Counted from the stretch's first letter, positions 33,633-43,421 are shown. The stretch is DNA of 64,000 nt from Ilumatobacteraceae bacterium (GCA_033344875.1 JAWPMO010000001.1:4241595-4305594); one strand, 5' to 3'. Notes: generated by a model not told the origin, from the sequence alone. Program-made: numbers and translations.

Positions 33633-35126
33633 GTGTCGAAGCTCACCGAACTCGTTCGAGACCACACCTCGTTGGATGCCGCTCAATCCGCGCACCTGAA
33701 CCGCCTCGTCTCCGAGTGGGGGATGCTCGCCGACTTCTCGTTCTCGGATCTGTTGCTCTACGTCAAGAACCGCTCCGGTGCGTGGATCGTGGTCGGACAG
33801 GTTCGCCCCGCGACGGGCAAGACGATCTACCCCAACGACTGGGTCGATGCCGTCGCCAACCCGTCGGAGACGGCGGTGCTCGACCGGTCGTTCGCGACCG
33901 CTTCGGTCCAGGAAGGCGACATCGCGGTCGAGGGCGTCCCCGAAGAGACCCGGATGATGGCGATCCCCGTCCTCTACGCCGGCGAACCGGTCGCGGTCCT
34001 CACCCGCGAGTGGATCGAGACCTCGGGGCGTGGGCCGGGAGAGCTCGAACGCGCGTACTACGAGGTGTTCTCGAACTTCGTGACGATGATCGCCGCCGGC
34101 GACTTCCCGTTCCCGCAGCGGGTCGGCGATTCGAGTGCGGCGCCGCGTGTCGGCGACGGCTCACTCTGGTTGGACGAGTCCGGTCAGGTGCTCTACGTCT
34201 CGCCGAACGCCAGCTCGGCCCTCCATCGCGTCGGGATCCAGGCATCGGCGATCGGGCTCCGTCTCGCCGAGCTCGGGTTCTACGACGGCCCGGTGCGGCA
34301 GGCGTTCGAGCGGCGCGAGCCGGTGATCGAGGAGTTCGAGCAGGGGCAGAACGTGACGCTGCTCTGTCGCTGCGTGCCGTTCCTGCGTGACGGCGAGGTC
34401 ACCGGCGGGGTCCTCCTGCTCCGCGACGTCACCGAACTCCGCAAGCGCGACCGACTGTTGCTCAGCAAGGACGCGACGATCCGCGAGATCCATCACCGCG
34501 TCAAGAACAACCTGCAGACGATCTCGTCGCTGCTCCGGCTGCAGGCTCGCCGCCTCACGAACCCCGAGGCGATCTCGGCGGTCGGTGAGTCGGTCCGCCG
34601 GATTCGCACGATCGCCCTGGTTCACGAGGCGCTCTCGCGCGAGCCAGGCGACGACGTCACGTTCATCGAGATCGTCCGTCCGCTGTTGCGCCTCGCCGAA
34701 GAGGGCCTGCAGTCGCCGGACCGCCCGGTCACGTTCGCGGTCAAGGGCGACGGTGGCCGAATCCCGGCGGCGATCGCGACGCCGCTGTCGGTGGTGCTCA
34801 CCGAGCTGCTCCAGAACGCCGTCGACCACGGGTTCCCGGAGGGATCGGGCGGCGGCTCCGTGCTCGTCCGGCTCGACAACGATGATCATTCGCTCGCCCT
34901 GTCGGTGATCGACGACGGCCGAGGTGTGGCGTCGGGTTTCACGCTCGACTCGGCGACCGGCCTCGGTCTGTCAATCGTGCGCACGCTGGTCACCACCGAG
35001 CTCAACGGCGAGATCGTGATGCGTCCGCTCGCGCTCGCCGACGCCGAGCGGGCCGGGTTCGCCACCGACCGCCAGCCGCGCGGCACCGTGGTCGAACTGA
35101 CGGTGCCGATCGTCACCGAGGAGTGA
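33633..35126 (+). CDS. pdtaS: Sensor histidine kinase, PdtaS type
   Basis: 497 residues from GTG 33633, chosen because VSKLTELVRDHTSLD matches the usual PdtaS N-terminus. GAF-like N-terminal domain (about 1-150), PAS domain (about 175-280), HisKA_2 with phosphoacceptor His in IREIHHRVKNNLQTISSLLR (about 295-315), and HATPase_c with N box LTELLQNAVDHGF and G box DDGRG. Soluble, no TM. PdtaS normally phosphorylates PdtaR, an ANTAR-domain antiterminator; no pdtaR is in the window. In Mycobacterium tuberculosis pdtaS also lies next to a whiB gene, as here. Confidence 0.88.
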   Translation: MSKLTELVRDHTSLDAAQSAHLNRLVSEWGMLADFSFSDLLLYVKNRSGAWIVVGQVRPATGKTIYPNDWVDAVANPSETAVLDRSFATASVQEGDIAVEGVPEETRMMAIPVLYAGEPVAVLTREWIETSGRGPGELERAYYEVFSNFVTMIAAGDFPFPQRVGDSSAAPRVGDGSLWLDESGQVLYVSPNASSALHRVGIQASAIGLRLAELGFYDGPVRQAFERREPVIEEFEQGQNVTLLCRCVPFLRDGEVTGGVLLLRDVTELRKRDRLLLSKDATIREIHHRVKNNLQTISSLLRLQARRLTNPEAISAVGESVRRIRTIALVHEALSREPGDDVTFIEIVRPLLRLAEEGLQSPDRPVTFAVKGDGGRIPAAIATPLSVVLTELLQNAVDHGFPEGSGGGSVLVRLDNDDHSLALSVIDDGRGVASGFTLDSATGLGLSIVRTLVTTELNGEIVMRPLALADAERAGFATDRQPRGTVVELTVPIVTEE

Positions 35127-35127
35127 C

Positions 35128-36747
35128 GTGCCCGGCCGGCTGACGCGAGCCAGGGTCGCGCTGGCGGGCATCTTCGCCGGCGCGTCGGTGCTCTGGCTGG
35201 TCGGTCTCGTGTGGTTCCGGCCGTGGGTCGCGCACGACGACTTCGCGATCTTCCGGATCGCGATCGAGCGGGAGCTCGACGGTCACATCCGGTTGGTCGG
35301 CGCCCACTCCCGACTCGGGGTGTTCCATCCCGGGCCGCTGCGGGAGTGGGTCTTCGCGTTGCCGTACTGGGCGAGCGGCGGGCGCAGCGCGGCGTTGCCG
35401 GCGACGGCGCTCGTGCTGAACGCCGGGTGGGTCGTGTGGACCCTGGCGCTGCTCTCCCGGCTGCAACCGCGCCGCTGGGGCGTGGCGGGTGCGATCGGGC
35501 TCGTCCTGGTCGTCGTGGCCTTGGGAGCCGACGTGGGCAGCCCGTGGAATCCTCATCTCGCCGTACTCCCCGCGTACCTGGCCTGCTGGTCGCTGGTCAC
35601 CGTCATCGCCCGCGACGGGCGGAACTGGGCCGCCTGCATCTGTTCGGCGTCGTTCGCGGCGCAGTTGCACGCGTCGATGCTGATCCTCGGTGGTGCGGTG
35701 CTCGCCGCGGCGTTGATCTCGATCGTGTGGCAACGTCGGGGTGCGGTCACCGGGTGGGCGGTGGGGCTCGCCGTGCTGCTGTGGTCGGGGCCGATCATCG
35801 ACCTCTCCAAGGGCACCGACGCCAACCTGATCCGGCTCGGGACCGTCGGCGCCGACGGCGATCCGGTCGGGGTCGGCGCCGCGGTCGGTCACGCGAGCCG
35901 GCTGCTGTGGCCCGGCACCGCGTGGAGCCGGATCTCGGTGCGCCCGAGCATCGTCGAGTTCACCGGGTTCCACCGGTGGTGGTTGCTGCTCGTCGTCGGA
36001 TTGCTCGTGCTGACGGTGGTGGCGCGCCGACCCGGACGGGCCGACCGGCCCGACCGTGCCGTGGTGTCCGGTGGCGACGACGAGTACGACCGCCTCCCGG
36101 TGGTGGCGAGCGCCGTCGCGATCGCCGCCGTCGCGCTCACGGTCGTGTCGATCTCGTTCTTCGTCGAGCCGGCGTACCGGTACCTGTACGGGCCGCTCCA
36201 GGCGTCTGCCGTGTTCGCTCTCGTGGTGTCGTTCGGCGGCCTGATGGCGCTCGTCGCCTCGACGGTCGAGCTGTCGGTGCCGTCGTGGCTTCCCACGGTG
36301 GCGTTGCCGGCGGTCGTCGTCGTCGTGATCCTCGCCGTGTTCGTCTCGGTGCCGAGGGCAGATGGCCCGAGCTCCGCCCGTCGCGCGCTCGGTGTCGAGG
36401 GCGCCGTGTCACAAGCGTTGGCGGACCGCCCGGGGTGGCGATCGGTCGAAGCGGTGCCTCTCGACCTCCGAGGTGCGGGTGACCTCGACGCCGAGGTGCT
36501 CGACGTGGTGCTCCGGCGGGGTGTCGATGCCCGATCTCGCCGGGTCGAACTGGGCTTGGAGCCGCCCGAACGCGTCGACGGCGTGTTCGCGGTCGCGATG
36601 TCGCCGACCCGGGAGTGTCTGCTGGCGGAGGACGACGCCGAGGAGATCGTCAGCGGGAGGTCGGAAGCCGGTGACGAGCTGAGCGTGATCGCGATCGACC
36701 GCGACTCGGTGGCCTACGACCGGTGCATCGGGTTGCCGGTCGACTGA
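35128..36747 (+). CDS. Polytopic membrane protein, glycosyltransferase-like
   Basis: 539 residues from GTG 35128, 1 nt after the pdtaS stop. About ten TM helices; after TM1 a loop with AHDDFAIFRIAIERELDG and SRLGVFHPGPLREW, resembling the acidic first loop of GT-C-fold glycosyltransferases. The last 130 residues are a soluble domain. No lipid-sugar specificity can be read. Probably cotranscribed with pdtaS. Confidence 0.65.
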   Translation: MPGRLTRARVALAGIFAGASVLWLVGLVWFRPWVAHDDFAIFRIAIERELDGHIRLVGAHSRLGVFHPGPLREWVFALPYWASGGRSAALPATALVLNAGWVVWTLALLSRLQPRRWGVAGAIGLVLVVVALGADVGSPWNPHLAVLPAYLACWSLVTVIARDGRNWAACICSASFAAQLHASMLILGGAVLAAALISIVWQRRGAVTGWAVGLAVLLWSGPIIDLSKGTDANLIRLGTVGADGDPVGVGAAVGHASRLLWPGTAWSRISVRPSIVEFTGFHRWWLLLVVGLLVLTVVARRPGRADRPDRAVVSGGDDEYDRLPVVASAVAIAAVALTVVSISFFVEPAYRYLYGPLQASAVFALVVSFGGLMALVASTVELSVPSWLPTVALPAVVVVVILAVFVSVPRADGPSSARRALGVEGAVSQALADRPGWRSVEAVPLDLRGAGDLDAEVLDVVLRRGVDARSRRVELGLEPPERVDGVFAVAMSPTRECLLAEDDAEEIVSGRSEAGDELSVIAIDRDSVAYDRCIGLPVD

Positions 36748-36765
36748 CCGGGATCGACCGGGTGG

Positions 36766-37080
36766 TCAGCTGGCGGCAGCGGCCGCGGCGCGAGCGGCGC
36801 GCAGCTCGGCGGCGCGCTGGCGGCGGATCGCCCGGCGCTCCTCTTCGGAGAGCCCGCCCCAGATGCCCGAGTCCTGATTGGTCTCGAGGGCGAAGTCGAG
36901 GCAGTCACGCGTGACCTGGCATTCCTCGCACACCCGCTTCGCGTGTTCGATCGAGGTCAGTGCGTGTCCGGTCGTCCCCACCGGGAAGAACAGTTCCGGG
37001 TCGGTGTCCCGACACAGGGCGTGGTCCCGCCACGTTTCTTCGGCGGCGGCGAGAGCGAGACTGGACGCAAGGATCGACAC
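36766..37080 (-). CDS. WhiB-family Fe-S transcriptional regulator
   Basis: 104 residues from GTG 37080, preceded by AGGAG at 6-nt spacing. Cluster ligands C23, C51, C54 and C60 (ALCRDT, RVCEECQVTRDC), the GIWGG turn (72-76), and a basic segment RRAIRRQRAAEL for DNA contact. Ends in an Ala-rich tail. WhiB proteins are exclusive to actinobacteria and their phages and work with the sigma factor. A strong promoter lies 115 bp upstream. Converges on the GT-like gene with 18 bp between stops. Confidence 0.92.
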   Translation of the reverse strand: MSILASSLALAAAEETWRDHALCRDTDPELFFPVGTTGHALTSIEHAKRVCEECQVTRDCLDFALETNQDSGIWGGLSEEERRAIRRQRAAELRAARAAAAAAS

Positions 37081-37195
37081 GAAGGAGCTCCTCGTAGGTG
37101 TGTTGGCGACCCGGGGAGGCCGGCGAACCACTGGGGGGTGGCAGGCGGCTCGGTCGCGGCGACGATCGGTCCTGCCCGTGTGGCTTGCGGCCCGT

Positions 37196-37224
37196 ACGTT
37201 AGGCGTTGTCCGGACACATATCAA
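37196..37224 (-). promoter_or_regulatory. whiB promoter with palindrome in the spacer
   Basis: On the minus strand TTGATA (37224-37219), 17-nt spacer, TAACGT (37201-37196). The spacer contains TGTCCGGACA (37207-37216), a perfect 10-bp palindrome that could be a repressor site. The predicted leader is about 110 nt. Confidence 0.6.
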
Positions 37225-37238
37225 GAAGATCAGATACA

Positions 37239-37277
37239 ACGTCGCTCTCCATCTGTTTTTCAGATGGAGAGCGACGT
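37239..37277. repeat. Perfect 17-bp inverted repeat with T5 loop
   Basis: Arms 37239-37255 (ACGTCGCTCTCCATCTG) and 37261-37277 (CAGATGGAGAGCGACGT) are exact reverse complements around TTTTT. It lies 15 bp upstream of the whiB -35 and 63 bp upstream of the glycerophosphodiesterase start. No T-run follows either arm, so it is not a canonical terminator. The surrounding 60 bp is distinctly AT-rich for this genome. Confidence 0.75.
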
Positions 37278-37340
37278 GGTCGATGCGCCGGCGATGCCGG
37301 ATCGGCGCATCGGCGCGCATCGGCGTGCGACGATGGCGTC

Positions 37341-38027
37341 ATGACCCGCATCATCGCTCATCGGGGTGCATCCCGCGCGGAGCGGGAGAACACGACGGCT
37401 GCGTTCCGACGCGCCGGCGAAATGGGCGCCGACGGGGTCGAACTCGACGTACGACGGACCGCCGACGACCACCTCGTCGTGCACCACGACGCGGTGCTCG
37501 CCGACGGTCGCGCGATCCGGGCGATGACGACGACCGAACTGCCCGACCACGTGCCGACGATCCTCGAAGCGCTGGACGCCTGCGTCGGGATGTTCGTCAA
37601 CATCGAGATCAAGAACGATCCTGACGACCCCGACTTCGATCCGACCGACTGGGTCGCCAACCGGCTCGCCGCGGACCTTGCGGTGCTGACCCCGCACTCG
37701 CGCTGGCTGATCTCGTCGTTCCGGTTGGCCACGGTCGACGCCTGCCGTCGGCTGATGCCGAGCGTGCCGACCGCCTGGCTGGTCGGGCCGGCGCCGGCCG
37801 ACGTGATCGCGACGACCGCATCGCGCGGTCATGGCGCCGTCCATCCGTGGGACCGACACCTCACCTTCGAGATGGTCCGTGCCGCTCACGCCGTCGGGTT
37901 GGCCGTCAACACCTGGACCTGCGACGACCCGGAGCGGATGCGCGAGTTGATCGCATGGGGCGTCGACGGGATCTGCACGAACGTGCCAGACGTCGCCCTC
38001 GGCGTACGTCGCGAAACCTCACGCTGA
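37341..38027 (+). CDS. Glycerophosphodiester phosphodiesterase
   Basis: 228 residues from ATG 37341. GDPD signature IAHRGASRAERENT (5-18) with the catalytic His, then ELDVRRTADDHLVVHHD with metal ligands and the second His, and IEIKND. The C-terminus VNTWTCDDPERMRELIAWGVDGICTN is canonical. Cytoplasmic, without signal peptide. It hydrolyses glycerophosphodiesters to glycerol-3-phosphate and an alcohol. The 3' end overlaps the convergent lipid kinase gene by 9 bp. Confidence 0.9.
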   Translation: MTRIIAHRGASRAERENTTAAFRRAGEMGADGVELDVRRTADDHLVVHHDAVLADGRAIRAMTTTELPDHVPTILEALDACVGMFVNIEIKNDPDDPDFDPTDWVANRLAADLAVLTPHSRWLISSFRLATVDACRRLMPSVPTAWLVGPAPADVIATTASRGHGAVHPWDRHLTFEMVRAAHAVGLAVNTWTCDDPERMRELIAWGVDGICTNVPDVALGVRRETSR

Positions 38028-38939
38028 CCGGGGGAACACCAACTGCACGGCGTCGGGCACGTGGTCGAACTCGAGGCGGTCGACGCTGCCGAGGTGGTCG
38101 CCGTCGAGTTGGTACGGGAACGGCTGCCGGTGCGACACGACCATCCGGTCGACGTCGCGCCACTCGACCAGATCGTCGCTCGTGGTCACACCACCGCCGC
38201 CGAGCGCGGAACCGAGACCCCGGAGGATCGACGACACCCGCATCGTGCGGAACGTCACGACGACCAGGCCGCGGTCGAGCGTGGCGGCGGGGGAGAGGTC
38301 GAGCGGCCGGTTGCCGAGGTACGTGTACGGGTTGGTGTTGAGGACGATCGAGAAGTAGCCGTCGTCGATCACGCCGTGCCCGTCGGCTTCCAGCCGGAAG
38401 TGTGGTTCGTCGCGGTCGTAGCCTCTGGCCCACGTGGTCACACCGGCCCAGATGAACAGTGGGTGGCCGAGCCAGCGTTTCAGCGACGCCCGGCGTTCGA
38501 CGGCGCTCACGACCGCGGCATCGAAGCCGATCCCGGTGTGGAAGCAGAAGAAGCGCCCGTTGACGCGCCCGAGACCGATCGGTCGGAGGTCGCCGGCGTC
38601 GAGCCCGCCGGCGAGCAGGTCGGCGGCGGCCACCGGGTCGTTGGGCAGGCCGAGTGTGCGGGCGAAGACGTTGGTGGACCCGCCGGGGAGCACGCCGAGC
38701 GCCGTGTCGGTCCCGGCGATGCCGGTCGCGACCTCGTTGAGGGTGCCGTCACCGCCGTATCCGATCACGACGTCGACGCCGCGCCGGGCGGCGTCGTGGG
38801 CGAATCTGGTGGCGTGCCCGCGCCGGTTGGTCTCGACGACCTCGACCGCGTGGCTGCGAGCGAGGCGGCGGTGGACCACCACGGTGTTGCGTGCGGTCAC
38901 CGACGACGCGAACGAGTTGACCACGAGCAGGATCCGCAC
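38019..38939 (-). CDS. Diacylglycerol/lipid kinase (DagK/YegS family)
   Basis: 306 residues from GTG 38939; TACCGT lies 8 nt before it. Nucleotide motif GGDGTLNEVATG (62-73), LPGGSTNVFAR, and a C-terminal beta domain with DGDHLG. Family members phosphorylate diacylglycerol or other lipid alcohols. Convergent, with a 9-bp overlap, to the glycerophosphodiesterase, another phospholipid turnover enzyme. Confidence 0.88.
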   Translation of the reverse strand: MRILLVVNSFASSVTARNTVVVHRRLARSHAVEVVETNRRGHATRFAHDAARRGVDVVIGYGGDGTLNEVATGIAGTDTALGVLPGGSTNVFARTLGLPNDPVAAADLLAGGLDAGDLRPIGLGRVNGRFFCFHTGIGFDAAVVSAVERRASLKRWLGHPLFIWAGVTTWARGYDRDEPHFRLEADGHGVIDDGYFSIVLNTNPYTYLGNRPLDLSPAATLDRGLVVVTFRTMRVSSILRGLGSALGGGGVTTSDDLVEWRDVDRMVVSHRQPFPYQLDGDHLGSVDRLEFDHVPDAVQLVFPRSA

Positions 38940-39002
38940 GACGCGAGACGGTACCAGCGTGACGGATGTCCCCGGATTTGTGCACAGTTTCTGGTGTCCG
39001 GC

Positions 39003-39032
39003 TTGGGTGCGTAAGTGACCGGTCGGTAGCTT
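39003..39032 (+). promoter_or_regulatory. etfBA promoter
   Basis: TTGGGT (39003-39008), 18-nt spacer, TAGCTT (39027-39032), then 8 nt to the etfB ATG. The transcript should start within one or two bases of the start codon. Confidence 0.5.
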
Positions 39033-39040
39033 GTGAATCC

Positions 39041-39817
39041 ATGAACGTGATCGTGTGTGTGAAACAGATCCCCGATCCGGCCCAGCCGGGTGAGCTGGAT
39101 CCCTCCGACAACACCCTGAAGCGCGAGGGCAAGTTGATCCTCGACGAGTCCGACAGCTACGGCGTCGAGATGGCGCTCCAGTTGGTCGACACCGCCGGTG
39201 GCGGCGAGGTGAGCATCGTCTCGATGGCCCCCAACGGTGAGGTGTCGGGCATGCGCACGGCGCTGGCCATGGGTGCCGCCAAGGGCGTCCTGGTCTCCGA
39301 CCCCGAACTCGCCGGCTCCGATGCGCTGACCACCGCCAAGGTGCTCGCCGCCGCGGCCCAGAAGCTCGGCGAGGCCGACCTGATCATCGCCGGCACCGAG
39401 TCGAGCGACGGCTACACGGGCACCGTGCCCGAGCAGATGGCCGAGGTGATGGGACTCCCGTCGATCACGTTCGCGAAGAGCGTCACGATCGACGGCGGTA
39501 CCGTCAAGGTGAACCGTCAGACCGAGGCCGGCTACGACGAGGTCGAGTGCCCGACACCGGCCGTCGTCAGCGTGACCGCCGGCGTGGTCGAGCCCCGCTA
39601 CCCGAGCTTCAAGGGCATCATGGCCGCCAAGTCGAAGCCGGTCGACACCGTCACCGCCGCCGATCTCGGCGTCACCGCCGTCGGTTGGTCCGGCGCCGGT
39701 CAGCAGATCGTCGACGTCGCGCAGGCCCCGGCCCGCGAGGCCGGCGAGGTCGTCGAGGACGACGGCGAAGCACACCTCAAGATCATCGAGTTCCTCGAGG
39801 GACTCAAGGTCATCTGA
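39041..39817 (+). CDS. etfB: Electron transfer flavoprotein, beta subunit
   Basis: 258 residues. [13 protein letters not shown] start, the AMP-site loop, and the recognition-loop region [20 protein letters not shown] are typical of EtfB. With EtfA it carries electrons from acyl-CoA and other flavin dehydrogenases to the membrane quinone pool. First gene of a two-gene operon, 28 bp before etfA. Confidence 0.94.
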   Translation: MNVIVCVKQIPDPAQPGELDPSDNTLKREGKLILDESDSYGVEMALQLVDTAGGGEVSIVSMAPNGEVSGMRTALAMGAAKGVLVSDPELAGSDALTTAKVLAAAAQKLGEADLIIAGTESSDGYTGTVPEQMAEVMGLPSITFAKSVTIDGGTVKVNRQTEAGYDEVECPTPAVVSVTAGVVEPRYPSFKGIMAAKSKPVDTVTAADLGVTAVGWSGAGQQIVDVAQAPAREAGEVVEDDGEAHLKIIEFLEGLKVI

Positions 39818-39845
39818 GCCGAAGCGACGACAGGAGAAACGAATC

Positions 39846-40814
39846 ATGGGAATCGACAACATCTGGGTCTTCGCCGAAGCAGCCGACGGAGCGCCGACCT
39901 CGGCGACCCTCGAACTGCTCACCAAGGCTCGTGGCCTCGGCACCGTGTCGGCGTTCGTCGTCGGCGACGGTGAGAGCATCGCCGCCGCGCTCGGCGAGTA
40001 CGGCGCGGCCAAGGTCTACTCGACCGGCGACCTCGCCGGGAACCTGCCGGGCGCAGCCGGCGCCGCGGCCATGCAGGCCGTCATCGACGGCGGTGACACG
40101 CCCGACCTGATCATGTTCCCGCAGAACTACAGCGGTCGCGACGTGATGAGCCGCCTCTCGGTCAAGCTCGACAAGACGGTGCTCACCAACAACACCGACG
40201 TCGCCGTCGACGGCGACGCCGTCAAGGTGACCACGCCGATCTTCGGTGGCGAGAAGCTGGTGACCACCACGTTCACCGCCGGTGGCCCGTACCTCGCGGC
40301 ATTCCGTCCGAAGTCGTTCGAGCCCGCCGCCGGCGACGCCGGTGCGGGTGAGGTCGTCTCGGCACCGGTGCCCGAGCTCGGTGCGACCGGTGGTGCCAAG
40401 GTCACGGCCGTGCACGTCGAAGAGACGCTCGGCCCGAAGCTCGACGAGGCCGCGGTGGTCGTGTCGGGTGGCCGTGGTCTCGGCGAGGCCGACAAGTTCG
40501 ACATGATCGAGCAGCTCGCCAAGCTCCTCAAGGGGGCGCCGGGTGCGTCGCGCGCGATCGTCGACGCCGGCTGGGTGCCGTACTCGATGCAGGTCGGCCA
40601 GACCGGCAAGGTCGTGAAGCCGAGCGTCTACATCGCGGCCGGCATCTCGGGTGCCACACAGCACATGGTCGGCATGAAGGGCTCCAAGAACATCATCGCG
40701 ATCAACAAGGATCAGGAGGCACCGATCTTCGGTGTCGCCGACCTCGGCATCGTCGGCGACGTCCACAAGGTCATGCCCAAGCTCATCGAAGCCCTCTCCA
40801 GTCGGGCCGGATAG
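39846..40814 (+). CDS. etfA: Electron transfer flavoprotein, alpha subunit
   Basis: 322 residues, preceded by AGGAGAAA. The C-terminal FAD-binding signature [20 protein letters not shown] and GISGATQH are clear, and VVSGGRGLG starts the FAD domain. The last two codons and the TAG stop lie inside the left arm of the structured repeat at 40808-40893. Confidence 0.94.
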   Translation: MGIDNIWVFAEAADGAPTSATLELLTKARGLGTVSAFVVGDGESIAAALGEYGAAKVYSTGDLAGNLPGAAGAAAMQAVIDGGDTPDLIMFPQNYSGRDVMSRLSVKLDKTVLTNNTDVAVDGDAVKVTTPIFGGEKLVTTTFTAGGPYLAAFRPKSFEPAAGDAGAGEVVSAPVPELGATGGAKVTAVHVEETLGPKLDEAAVVVSGGRGLGEADKFDMIEQLAKLLKGAPGASRAIVDAGWVPYSMQVGQTGKVVKPSVYIAAGISGATQHMVGMKGSKNIIAINKDQEAPIFGVADLGIVGDVHKVMPKLIEALSSRAG

Positions 40815-40893
40815 CCCGCCGGCTGCGTTCCGTCTCGCCGCTCGTTGCCAGGAGGCAACTCGGGCTCGCCGCGCCTTGCCGGCGAACTATCCG
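40808..40893 (-). repeat. 86-bp structured dispersed element, copy B
   Basis: Same length and layout as copy A, on the opposite strand. Ends CGGATAG (40808-40814) and CTATCCG (40887-40893) pair, followed by a 2-nt internal site and a 7-bp GC stem (CGCCGGC/GCCGGCG). The centre is GTTGCC-AGGA-GGCAAC (40844-40859). It starts within the last codons of etfA and contains its stop. Relative to the upstream gene it has the same orientation as copy A relative to mrp. Confidence 0.8.
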
Positions 40894-40977
40894 ATCCCGA
40901 CTGGAAACAGAATGGGTCGCTGACGCACACGCGGAGCGACGATTCGGCTCGTGTGAATCATCCTCGGCCCGGCTCGG

Positions 40978-41775
40978 TCAGAGGATCTGGCTGAGGAAGA
41001 GTTTCGTGCGGTCTTCCTGGGGGTTCGTGAAGAAGTGCTCGGGGTTGCCGACCTCGACGATCTCGCCGTCCGCCATGAACACGACACGGTCGGCCACCTC
41101 GCGCGCGAACCCCATCTCGTGGGTGACGCAGATCATCGTCATGCCCTCGTTGGCGAGGTCCTTCATCGTGTCGAGGACCTCTTTGATCATCTCCGGATCG
41201 AGCGCCGACGTGGGTTCGTCGAACAGGATGACCTTCGGCTTCATGGCGAGTGATCGGGCGATGGCGACGCGCTGCTGCTGGCCACCGGAGAGCTGACCGG
41301 GGTACTTGCGGGCCTGGTCGGGGATCTTGACCCGTTCCAGCAGTTCCATCGCGGTCGTCTCGGCGTCGGCCTTCGGGATCTTCCTGACCTGGCGCGGTGC
41401 GAGTGTGATGTTGTCCAGCACGGTCAGGTGGGGGAACAGATTGAACGACTGGAACACCATGCCGGTCTCGCGTCGGATCTCCTGGATGTTCCGGACGTCA
41501 TCGCCGAGTTCGACGCCGCCGACGACGATGCGTCCTCGATCGTGCTTCTCGAGTCGGTTGATGCATCGGATCAGCGTCGACTTGCCCGAGCCCGACGGAC
41601 CGATCACGACGACGACCTCCTGCATCCCGACCTTCATGGAGATGTTCTTGAGCGCCTGGAAGCTGCCGAAGAACTTGTCGACCTCGGAGACCTCGATCAT
41701 CACCTCCTTCGACTGTCCCATCACCTGGGTGGCATCCGCGAAGACGGCGTCGGTGCCGGTCGTGGTATCGCTCAT
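40978..41775 (-). CDS. aapP: Polar amino acid ABC transporter ATP-binding protein
   Basis: 265 residues from ATG 41775 with AAGGAG ribosome site. Walker [11 protein letters not shown]-loop [15 protein letters not shown], signature [14 protein letters not shown], Walker [17 protein letters not shown]-loop [13 protein letters not shown]. Close to GlnQ/AapP. The N-terminal 25 residues before the first strand are an extension. Last gene of aapJQMP, 43 bp after aapM. Confidence 0.92.
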   Translation of the reverse strand: MSDTTTGTDAVFADATQVMGQSKEVMIEVSEVDKFFGSFQALKNISMKVGMQEVVVVIGPSGSGKSTLIRCINRLEKHDRGRIVVGGVELGDDVRNIQEIRRETGMVFQSFNLFPHLTVLDNITLAPRQVRKIPKADAETTAMELLERVKIPDQARKYPGQLSGGQQQRVAIARSLAMKPKVILFDEPTSALDPEMIKEVLDTMKDLANEGMTMICVTHEMGFAREVADRVVFMADGEIVEVGNPEHFFTNPQEDRTKLFLSQIL

Positions 41776-41818
41776 GAGAGTGCTCCTTGATCGAGTGGAG
41801 AGAATCGGGTCGGCGCGG

Positions 41819-43417
41819 TCATCGCGTACCGACCCCCAGGGTGCGTTCGAGTCGCTGCGACTCGCGTGACATCGTGAACGAGATCGCCCAGAAGCCGAAG
41901 GCGACGAACACGAGGGTTTCGGCGATCCCGACCCCGCGGAAGTCGGCTTGCGAGTGGACGACATCGCGCACACCGAGGAACTCGAGCACACCGATGATGA
42001 ACAGCAGGGTGGTGTCCTTGAAGAGCGAGATGAACTGTCCGACCATCGCCGGGATCACTGCCCGCAATGCCTGCGGCAGGACGAGGAGACGGGTGATGCC
42101 GGCTGCACCGAGACCGAGCGCCTGTCCGGCCTCGGTCTGGCCGGTCGGGACGGCCTGGAGGCCACCGCGAACGATCTCGGCGATGTAGGCCGCGGAGAAC
42201 AGAGTGATCGCTGCGATCGCTCGCGTGGGGAGCGACAGCGGATCGTCGGTGTCGAGGAAGAACCCGAGGAAGAACCGTGCCATCAGGAGCAACGTGATCA
42301 GCGGGACACCGCGGATGAGCTCGATGTAGATCGTCGACATGATGCGGACGACCGGCAGGCTCGACCGGCGGCCGAGCGCCAACAGGAGCCCGAGCGGGAA
42401 TGCCAGGACGATCGCGGCGACGGATGCCACGAGGTTCATGTACAGCCCGCCCCACTCGATCCAGTCGATGTTGGTGATGTCGAGGGCCTTGCCCACCTGC
42501 CAGGTGACGACGCCGGCGATCGCGATCGAGCCGATCTGGACGCTGGTCGACACGTTGCCCATACCGGACGCCACGAAGGCGACGCAGGCGAGCGCGATGA
42601 CGAGCACGGTGAAGAGGTTCACGCCGCGGTCGACCACCAGAAAGCCGCCGATGGCCATCGTCACGATCGCCGCGACCCAGCCGGCGGCCCCGGGCAGACG
42701 GTCGCTCCGGCGGCCGAGCAGGTCGAACAGCAGCGGCATCAGCGCGAGCGTCAGGAAGATCCAGGCGAACCCGTGCGTACCGCTGAGCGTGAGGAAGCCG
42801 GCGACACCGGTCAGCGCCGCGAGCGTCAGCGTCGCTGCCCGGAAGGCGCGCGGCATCCTCGATGCCACCGCGAAGCCGATGGCGAACACTGCGATCGCTC
42901 CGGCGAGCAGCAGCCACGGCCCGAGCGTGCGGACGCCGACGATCATCAGCGCGAGCACGAACACCGCGAGCGCCCAGTAGCTCGACAACAGGTCGCGCGG
43001 GGACGCCTTGGTGGGCTCGACGCCGGCGAGCTTGGCGCGATCGCGCGAGGAGGCTCGGCCCCAACCGAGCGCCAGACCCGCAGCACCGGAATAGAGCAAC
43101 AGGTTGACGACCAGCCGGGTGCGTTCCTCGCGCGGGAACCGTCCGACCATGAACAGTTCCAGGTTGACGCGCACCGGCGACCATTGACCGGTCACGAACA
43201 CGAAACGGGCGGCGAAGAACGCGAGTACCAGCGTCACCGCGCTGAACAGGATCGTGAACAGACTGCTGTACCAGTTGGCGAAGAGGTTGTCCTTCACCCA
43301 CTCCCGCGCCGTCGTGTCGCCGTGCCGCGGTGCGTCGGCCTCGGCGAGCGCGTGTGCGACGTCGCCGCTCATCTGCTCCGGTGGGAGCGTGTGACCCCAT
43401 TCGCCGGCTCCACTCAT
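41819..43417 (-). CDS. aapM: Amino acid ABC transporter permease AapM-like, long form
   Basis: 532 residues, longer than typical AapM (about 380). The first 300 residues carry about eight extra TM helices of no known role. The permease core with the EAA loop ([20 protein letters not shown]) is in the last 220 residues. It forms the import channel with AapQ. Starts 4 bp after the aapQ stop. Confidence 0.87.
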   Translation of the reverse strand: MSGAGEWGHTLPPEQMSGDVAHALAEADAPRHGDTTAREWVKDNLFANWYSSLFTILFSAVTLVLAFFAARFVFVTGQWSPVRVNLELFMVGRFPREERTRLVVNLLLYSGAAGLALGWGRASSRDRAKLAGVEPTKASPRDLLSSYWALAVFVLALMIVGVRTLGPWLLLAGAIAVFAIGFAVASRMPRAFRAATLTLAALTGVAGFLTLSGTHGFAWIFLTLALMPLLFDLLGRRSDRLPGAAGWVAAIVTMAIGGFLVVDRGVNLFTVLVIALACVAFVASGMGNVSTSVQIGSIAIAGVVTWQVGKALDITNIDWIEWGGLYMNLVASVAAIVLAFPLGLLLALGRRSSLPVVRIMSTIYIELIRGVPLITLLLMARFFLGFFLDTDDPLSLPTRAIAAITLFSAAYIAEIVRGGLQAVPTGQTEAGQALGLGAAGITRLLVLPQALRAVIPAMVGQFISLFKDTTLLFIIGVLEFLGVRDVVHSQADFRGVGIAETLVFVAFGFWAISFTMSRESQRLERTLGVGTR

Positions 43418-43421
43418 GACG

